A DNA stretch of 64,000 nt. Source: Nepenthes gracilis. Taxonomy: Eukaryota; Streptophyta; Magnoliopsida; Caryophyllales; Nepenthaceae. Position numbers and translations under genes: made by a program. The notes beneath the pieces were generated by a model. It saw only the letters and a program-made list of their open reading frames with translations. It had not been told where the DNA came from and made no database searches. Of this stretch, positions 57,049 through 64,000 are shown one piece after another (the first letter of the stretch is position 1; each line of letters begins with the position of its first letter). The stretch covers positions 7,994,656 through 8,058,655 of the forward strand of contig BSYO01000020.1 in the NCBI GenBank assembly GCA_033239525.1, written 5' to 3'.

Positions 57049-57524
57049 GGTAACATCATGTACCGTTTACTGTTTTACCGATATGATATGTTACCGTACC
57101 GATTACCAAATATGAAGTACCGATATGTTATGATGTACCGTTTACTGTTTTACCGATATGATATGTTACCATACCGATTACCGATTATGAAGTACCGATT
57201 ATCGATGGCTGTTTATCGTTTACGGAATACTGTACACTGCATACTATTCACCGATTTTCGATTTATGGAATTTAATACCATCATAGCATGATTTCTCTGT
57301 TTCATGGATTCTATCCTGATCAACCGTTCTATTTATGTATAGTTACATGACCGTTCTGCATCATGGTTTTACTGCTCACGTGCATGTACCTTGCTGGGCC
57401 TCGGCTCACTGTTTTAGTGTTTTTTTCCCTCCAGATGAGACAGTAGAGCTACTGCCTGATGAAAAAGAGTAAGCAGAGAAGAGTTGCTTGAAGACTTTTG
57501 AGGACCGCCGCATATCGGAGCTAT
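57049..57524 (+). mobile_element. C-type LTR fragment in the inverted-repeat spacer
   Basis: It matches about 52230-52725 (TACCGATATG array, GCTCACT, CCCTCCAG|ATGAGACAG at 57434). It has no LTR start and joins the next LTR type at about 57524. Confidence 0.82.
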
Positions 57525-58446
57525 GAACAAAGAACCAAGTTTCCATTAAGCTTGCTATTAAAATTGGATGAAGGATATTGGAGTGACACTCAAGGATTGC
57601 CCTTGGGCCACGGGGGAATTTCTGGTGGCACAAGGCTTATGGACTACAGACCTGTATACGGGATAAAAGGCATTACCGCCCGCCTCTGGGAGTATAATAG
57701 GAGGATATGGCCTTAGGTTGTGGGGTAGCACACAACCCTTTCTCGATGTTGTCCGCTCCCGTCCGGTCCCTAAAGATGATAAAAATTTCACACGATTTTA
57801 TGAATTTTTTGATGTTGAAGACAAGACACTAAAAATAAGAACAAAGATTTTCGAACTTAAGAAGAAATGATATGGTGATTTTTGCATGCTAAGTTTATGT
57901 TATGAACCTCTACTTTGATCTAATGATATGTATGTTAATATTTTCTTCATGTGGGTACCTTGCTGGGCTTTGTAGCTCACTCTTGCTGTTTTTCAGATGA
58001 CGAGAAGCTTATGGAGGATGAAATTGAATAGAGTCGTGCGGTGTAGTTTGACGGCATGACCGACCGGAGCTGATTAGCGGAGAAGTGAAGGAATTAATGT
58101 ATTTTCTTTTGATGTTTTGGAAAAGACTTGTAAAACATGATGGATATTAGTATGTTTCCGTAATTACTATATGGGAAAATGAAGTTTAACATTCCTAGTA
58201 GCATCTCAATTCATGTCAAGGTCTTTGTGACCGACCGACCTTAATGTTGGCAGGTTCGGTATGAGGTTAAACTTTAATGGCCAACTCAAGGAGTTCAGCC
58301 TTAAGCAATCCTGTGTATACGTAATCCAACTTAAAAATAGAAGAAAGAAAGAAAGAAAAATTTTTATGTCCACCTAGTTAGTATTTATAACGTATATGTT
58401 GGCTTGACGGCGGTCATATGGGGTGGAATGTGTCGGGGGCCGTTCA
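57525..58446 (+). mobile_element. A-like LTR 3' part, 5' LTR remnant of element I
   Basis: From ATGAACAAAGAACCAAG it follows A LTRs (15790-16711): stem-loop at 57716-57737, GCTCACT and TTTTTCAG|ATGACG at 57996. The end is GTGTCGGGGGCCGTTCA, unlike the GTCACA ends elsewhere. A primer site follows at 58451. Confidence 0.8.
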
Positions 58447-58450
58447 AACC

Positions 58451-58460
58451 GGTATCAGAG
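58451..58460 (+). other. Primer-binding site of element I
   Basis: GGTATCAGAG follows the LTR end at 58446 by four bases. The first T of the usual motif is a C. Confidence 0.78.
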
Positions 58461-58718
58461 GAAACTGAGATGCTTTAGGTTCTATCTAAATCGATACGGA
58501 AACTTAGGACAGGATTAGTTAAAGCTGAAGGGGGCTAGCATTACTTATGCTTAGGACGGAGTATTATGTGTTAGCCGCCTTTGGCTAGTAGTCTGACCAA
58601 AACGTTCTTTTCAGAAATCAAAGTAGTTGCTGAGGAAATGTATAATAGAGGAAAACAAGCTGTCTAGACTAACAACCCTCCGGACCCGAAGACAAGGTAC
58701 TTGAATCTACTGGACAGG

Positions 58719-59560
58719 ATGGCTGATGTCATTGAAGCCTTGGCTCCACCAACTCCGGTGACCGCCCAAATTCCTGTTCATTAGGAGACGTTGGTCTACG
58801 ATCGCTTTACCAATGAGCAAATTCCTGAATTATTTGGAGAACCGGACCCATTGAAGGTGGACACCTGGATCCAACGATTAAAGAAGGTGTTCGCAGTGAT
58901 TAAGTGTCCTGCTGGAGATAAGGTCCTATTTGCCACCCATAAGCTGGTGGGAGAGGCCCACCATTGGTGGGAGATGCAGAGGAGAGTCTTTGAGGTGCCA
59001 GAGAGGGAATTTACTTGCGGAACGTTTGAAACAACATTCTTGGAGAAATACTTTCCTACTAACTTTCGCAGACAGAAGGAAGATGAATTCCTTCGCTTAA
59101 GGCAAGGCACCCGCACCGTGGCCGAGTATGATGCAAATTTTACAGAACTGTCCCACTATGCTCCTTATATGGTGGAGGATCAGGAGAGAAAGGGTAGAAG
59201 GTTCATTCAAAGATTAAGAGATGATATTAGGAGACATCTCTCAACTTTGAAGTTGGCTACGTATGGAGAAGTGTTAGAAAGGGCCGTTATCTGAGAAGGA
59301 GGCGGAAAGAGGAAAATTTTTTTTTTTTGAGAGGACTTTTAATCGGGCTTCAAGAACTAGTGCTAGTGGAAGACCTCCAAAGAAGGCAGAACCGTTAAGG
59401 TCCGGTGAGGGAGCGAGGACCAATCCATAAAAACTTCCCGAGCATCCAACAATCCATGTGCTCATTGCGGAAGGTCGCATGAAGGGAAGCCGTGCTATAA
59501 GAAGTCGGGAGACTTATATAATTGTGGCTGGGGGTGGACAAATGATCAAGGACTGCCCAC
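58719..59560 (+). pseudogene. gag: gag (broken), element I
   Basis: The start is MADVIEALAPPTPV at 58719, with a TAG at 58782 shared with the left arm. The frame then stays open from 58791 to 59294, covering the capsid-like region. A two-base loss relative to the left arm creates the TGA at 59292. After that several indels, a run of 13 T and the change of CYNCGQGGH to a garbled reading destroy the zinc knuckle. These last lesions are absent from the left arm, so they arose after the duplication or are sequence errors. Confidence 0.88.
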
Positions 59561-60117
59561 TCACCAAGCGAGCCCCAAAATTTAAGTCCCCCATTCCAGC
59601 CAAGGTGTTCGCTATTTCTGCAAAGGAGGCCGAAGCCTCTACTGAGCTAGTGGAAGGTACACTTCCTATCTGTGGCAATTTTAGTCATGTGCTCTTTGAC
59701 TCAGGATCTACCCACTCATTTGTCTCCCATGATTTTGTAAAATACTTACGACACTCCCCCAAGTTCTTAACTGTTCATTGATGGTCACCTCGCTCACAGG
59801 GTCATCGATAATTTTAGATGTTATGTATCTGGGGTGTCCGGTGAAGTTGAATGGATTCTTATTGCCCATTAACCTAGTTTTGCTAGAAATGAAGGACTTT
59901 GATGCAATCCTAAGAATGGATTGGTTAGCAAAGTATCATACTAGTATCGATTGTTTCCCAAGAATAGTGGAATTCACTATCCTCGAAAAGACCCCTTCTA
60001 TATTCAGGGAGTCCACCTGAAGGAAGCATCTTGTTTCATTTCGGCCTGCCATGCCCGGCACTTGATTAGTAATGGGTGCCAAGCCTACCTAGCCTTCGCT
60101 AGTGTGACTGAGGGTTA
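59561..60117 (+). pseudogene. pro: Aspartic protease (broken), element I
   Basis: DSGSTHSFVSHDF is present. The frame shifts after KYLRHSPKFL near 59760 as in the left arm, and the RMDWLAKYHTSIDC text follows in another frame to 60020. One glycine before MDWLA is arginine. The region ends at a TAA near 60116 where element A reads CAA. Confidence 0.85.
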
Positions 60118-61500
60118 AGGAACTCTAGCCAAAGAGATTTCTATAGTATATGAATTCGAAGACCTATTCCCTGATGAATTACCTGGGCTGCCACCCAGAC
60201 AGGAGATAGAGTTTGAAATAGAATTGGTGCCAGGATCAGGGCCAATATCTAAAGAACCGTATAGGATAGCGCCAGTTGAACTTAAGGAATTGAAATAGTA
60301 GTTGCAGGAGTTATTAAATAAGGTCATTATTCGGCCTAGTGTGTCTCCATGGGGCGCACCGGTCCTGTTTGTAAGAAAGAAAGATGGAACCTTAAGGTTG
60401 CGCGTGGATTATTGGGAATTGAACAAGATTACCATTAAGAATAAATATCCCTTGCAAAGGATAGACGATCTCCTTAATCAGTTGCAAGGAGCTTGCATAT
60501 TCTCAAAAATTTACCTTAGATCCGATTATCATTATCTTCAAATCAAAAAGAATGATGTAGCAAAGACTGCCTTCCGAACTAGATATGGGCACTATGAATT
60601 TGTAGTGATGCCATTCGGATTAACTAATGCTCCAACTACATTTATGGACTTGATAAATCGAGTTTTTCAGCCCTATTTGGACAAATTTGTGATAGTCTTT
60701 ATTGATGACATCCTTATTTATTTGAAAAGTCATGAAGATCATGAGGAATATTTAAGGAATACACTTCTGATTCTTGGGAACACTAGCTGTTCGCCAAATT
60801 AAATAAGTGTGAATTCTGATTAGAAGAAGTGGGATTCCTTGGTCACATTATTTCCAAGGAGGGGATTTCTATCGACCCTAAGAAGGTGGAGGCAGTGGTG
60901 AAATGGAACCGGCCAACCTCTGTGACCGAGACGGAGCATTTTAGGCAAGGCGGATATTACCGAAGCGATTTGTGGAGAACTTTTCCTAAATTGCCTTGCC
61001 ACTTACCCAACTAACAAAGAAAGAGGTCAAGTTTGATTGGACCGACAATTGTGAAGGGAGCTTTCAGGTACTAAAAGACCGGCTAACTTTTTCACCGGTC
61101 TTGACCATTCCGGATGAATCAGGAGGACTAATTGTCTATTGTGATGCCTCAAAGTTTGGATTGGGCTGTGTTTTAATGCAGCACGGAAGGGTAGTCGCCT
61201 ATGGATCGCGTCAATTAAAGGATCATGGAAGGAATTATCCAACTCACGATCTAGAATTGGCCGCAGTAGTATTCGCGCTAAAAATCTTGAGACATTACCT
61301 GTATGGTGAGAGATTCTTGGTCTACTCCGATTATAAAAGTTTAAAGTATTTATTCTCTCAAAAAGAACTGAACATGCAGCATCGAAGGTGGATTGAATTT
61401 CTGAAGGATTATGACTGTGAAATTCAATATGAGCCGGGTAAGGCCAATGTAGTCGCCGATGCACTAAGTCGACAACCAAGTATCTTGGCAAGGATGCTGG
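60118..61500 (+). pseudogene. RT-RNase H (broken), element I
   Basis: RT is open from 60302 to 60802 and carries FIDDILIY, but the first catalytic aspartate is tyrosine (SKIYLRS). A frameshift after LILGNTS and scrambled text at 60940-60990 separate RT from RNase H. RNase H lies at the start of a 316-codon open frame (60996-61946) with [19 protein letters not shown] and VADALSRQ. The catalytic D, E, D, D set is present, although the usual histidine after YSD is tyrosine. Confidence 0.9.
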
Positions 61501-62399
61501 TCAAGCAAATGGAGATGGTAGACTGTCTAATGCACTATGACATCCAACGATATGTTCAAGGAAAGAGAATGATTTTAGCATACCTTCAAGTTCAGCCGGA
61601 GGTGATAAATGAGGTTAGGGGAGGGCAGGTGAATGGTCCCTTTCTTATGAATATCATGTGTGATCTGAACAGAGATTCCCGAAGTGATTTTTATGTTAGG
61701 CCAGATGGAGCATTGAGGTTTAGGGATCGATTATGTGTGCCGGACGACAAGAAATGGAAAGAGAAAATTTTGAAGGAACCCCATCGATCACGGTATACAA
61801 TCCATCCAGGAGTCAATAAGATATACCAAGACTTAAAGAAAACGTTATGGTGGAGGAATATAAAGAGGGACATCATGGCTCATATTAGAAGATGCCTTGT
61901 GTGCCAGCAAGTCAAAGCAAAAAGGAGAAAGCCATCTGGGCTGTGAAAACCAATGCCACTTCTAGGTTAGAAATGGGAGGATATTGCCATGGACTTCGTG
62001 ACCGGTCTACCAAGGATGCCAAGAAAACATGATGTTGTTTGAGTTATAGTTGACCGGCTGACAAAGTCCACCCATTTCCTAGCAATCCGGACGACTTACT
62101 CCCGTGATAAACTGGCCCAGCCGCATGTGAACAAAGTCGTCAGGCTTCATGGCGTGCCTGCCTCTATTGTATCTGATAGGGACCCTCGCTTTGTTTCGAG
62201 GTTTTGGAAGAGTTTGCATAAGGAATTGGGAATGGAGTTAAAATTCAATACCTCTTATCATCCGCAAACTGACGGCCAGTCAGAACGGACAATTCAGATT
62301 TTTGAGGATATGTTAAGAGCCTCGGTCTTGGAAATGAAAGGGACTTGGGATAATTTCTTCGCCTTTGTAGAATTCGTATATAATAACAGTTATTAGGCT
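61501..62399 (+). pseudogene. Integrase zinc finger and catalytic core (broken), element I
   Basis: The finger [10 protein letters not shown]...CLVCQQVKA is intact in the long frame ending at 61946 (TGA). The core continues in the same frame with further stops near 61970 and 62040. AMDFVTGLP, SDRDPRF and QSERT keep the D, D35E residues. A TAG at about 62397 follows FVYNNSY, where related elements read on. Three or four point changes are the only breaks here. Confidence 0.88.
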
Positions 62400-63034
62400 A
62401 GCATAGGCATGGCTCCTTTTGAAGCGTTGTATGGAAGGAGATGTAGATCACCGATCCACTGGGATGAGCCCGAAGATAAAAGAATTTTGGGTCCGAAAAT
62501 TGTTAAAGAGATGATGGAAAAGATAAAACTAGTACATGAGAATTTGAGGGTTGCCTGAAGTAGACAAAGAGCTATGCAGACCAGAGGAGATCTGCATTGA
62601 AGTTTAACGTAGGCGACTTTGTATTCCTAAAAGTGTTGCCATGTAAAGGGACATCCAGATTCTGGGTAAAAAGAAAGCTGAAGCCATGATTTATTGGCCC
62701 CTTCGAGGTTTCAAAAAGGATTGGAGAGGTAGCCTACAGACTGGCGCTACAACCAAGCTTGGTGGAAGTACATGACATGTTTTATGTATCAATGCTTAGG
62801 AAATATGTCCATAATCCTGCACATGTGATTGAGTTCGAGTCTTTGACAATTGACAAGGACTTATCCTACGTAGAGGAACCGATGCAGATTTTGGATTGAA
62901 AGGAATAAAGGCTACGTACAAAATCAATCTCCTTGATAAAGGTACTCTGAAAGAATCACTCGTCTGAAAAAGCAACTGGGGAATGAGAGGAAGAGATTCA
63001 GAACAAGTATCTCCACTTGTTTTCTTGAGATTAG
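62400..63034 (+). pseudogene. Integrase C-terminus with chromodomain-like tail (broken), element I
   Basis: GPFEVSKRIGEVAYR, VHDMFYVSMLRKY and SYVEEPMQILD are readable across several stops and one frameshift. The tail EATWE of the Tekay-type chromodomain is degraded. It is the counterpart of 20686-21312. Confidence 0.8.
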
Positions 63035-63070
63035 TAACTTCATTTAAAATTTCGAGGACAAAATTTCTAT

Positions 63071-63083
63071 AAGTAGGGAGAGA
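63071..63083 (+). other. Polypurine tract of element I
   Basis: AAGTAGGGAGAGA, two bases before the 3' LTR start; slightly changed from the usual AAGTGGGGGAGA. Confidence 0.78.
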
Positions 63084-63085
63084 AT

Positions 63086-64000
63086 TGTAATATGTCAAAT
63101 TTTTGAGATCTTCTGTCATCGAAAATATAATGACCAAATTTTTTTGTAGCGAGAGAATGGCAAAGTGGTGATGAGAAAATCAATCTGGTCAATGCCTGTT
63201 GATCGAAAAACATGAGGGAAAATTTAAGCGGTCAACGCTAGTTGTCCGGAAACGTGAAGGGAGGTTATTCGATCAACACCCGTTGACCAGAAGGGAAGAA
63301 AGAGGCCGGAAGTGTTAAAGCCATGAAGGCCGGTCGACCAAGTTTCAATAGGCATAATTTCCTGAAGACTGTGAACAGTGATCTCCGGAGACCTTGATCA
63401 CCGGAGGAAAGAAGAAACAGTGATTTTTGGAGACCTTTTGATGACCTCTGGAGACCACTTTTCCAGAGATCTTTGATAAGCTTTCGGAGGAGATTTTCGG
63501 AGGCCATATGTAAAGTTTTGGAGACCTTGATCTCTGGAGATGTTGAATTTAGAGACTTGGGAGTTTAGAGAATAAAGTTTCCAGAGACCTTGACCTCCGG
63601 AGACATTGAAGTTTAGAGGCTAAAGTTTCCGGAGACCTTGATATTCGGAGATGTTATTAAAGGCTAAAATTCCGGAGACCTTAATCTCCGGAGACGGTAA
63701 AACTTCCAGAGACAATTAAAGAGTTTTTCGGAGACTATTTCCGGAGGCCATTAAGGAGTCTTCGGAGACAATTTTTCAGAAAAGATTGATCGGTTCTCCG
63801 GGGACGATTAATGAGTGCTTTTCGAAGGCCATTAAGGAGGCTTTCAAAAACGATGAACGCAATTTCTAAAGACGGTTATGTGAATTCGGGAAACGAGAAT
63901 TGCAGACGTCCTTCCAGAGACCACGATTCCGGAGGCCTTGTTTTCGGAGACCATTGAGGAGCTTCCGAAGACCTTAGAAAGAAGACCTTAGATAATTATT
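63086..64000 (+). mobile_element. Element I 3' LTR, start only
   Basis: It begins TGTAATATGTCAAATTTTTG and matches the start of solo LTR F (34945), including GAGATCTTC and GGTCAA text. It runs off the window. Confidence 0.85.
63380..64000 (+). repeat. GGAGACCTTGATCTCC degenerate repeat
   Basis: GGAGACC or AGAGACC recurs every 15-30 bp. It is the counterpart of the 37700-38270 array in LTR F. Many units contain short inverted pairs such as GGAGA and TCTCC. Confidence 0.85.

Larger units (their letters stand above)
58381..61352 (+). repeat. Right arm of 3-kb inverted repeat
   Basis: It is the mirror of 54080-57048. Most of it is nearly identical. A patch at about 59285-59560 has many indels, including a long T run at 59320-59332. 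Confidence 0.92.

Overview
This window is nuclear DNA from a plant with a large, repeat-rich genome. I find no host gene in it. Almost all of the 64 kb is long-terminal-repeat (LTR) retrotransposon sequence of the Ty3/gypsy type. The protein traces (gag with a CCHC knuckle, a DSG protease, RT with FIDD, RNase H, a D35E integrase and a chromodomain-like C-terminus) fit the Tekay/Del chromovirus lineage. The primer-binding sites read TGGTATCAGAG (initiator tRNA-Met) and the polypurine tracts read AAGTGGGGGAGA. The species cannot be told from this sequence.

Layout. 1-5016: non-coding internal end of an element (E1) and its 3' LTR. 5017-5976 plus 28023-31025: a minus-strand non-coding element split by a later insertion. 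5977-28017: element B, a large non-coding derivative (LARD-like) with a perfect 5-bp target duplication (CCCAC at 5972-5976 and 28018-28022). Inverted LTRs interrupt both of its LTRs, and its 3' LTR also carries a complete Tekay-like element A (14469-23688). 31026-33279: another minus-strand LTR. 33365-47457: element D, whose left LTR holds solo LTR F (34945-39994), which itself holds solo LTR C (35307-37596, duplication ATCTG). The right LTR of D holds solo LTR G (43545-46758, duplication AGAAG) and is followed by solo LTR H (47458-49712, duplication TAAAC). 49722-54079: a mosaic LTR and the start of a second E-type internal region (E2). 54080-61352: a 3-kb inverted duplication of gag-pol around a 1.3-kb LTR spacer. 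58381-63085: the plus-strand gag-pol of element I, followed by its 3' LTR, which runs off the window.

How the parts relate. All coding regions are broken by stops, frameshifts and lost catalytic residues, so nothing here looks autonomous. LTRs of otherwise different sequence share one architecture: a TATA box, a purine-rich stretch, then AG|GCAAGT or AG|GTAAGT, then about 1-2 kb holding conserved stem-loops and minisatellites, then GCTCACT, a pyrimidine tract and CAG|ATGA about 450-600 bp before the LTR end. This is what a spliceosomal intron lying wholly inside an LTR would look like. It is the most interesting signal in the window, and it is an inference that RNA data must test.
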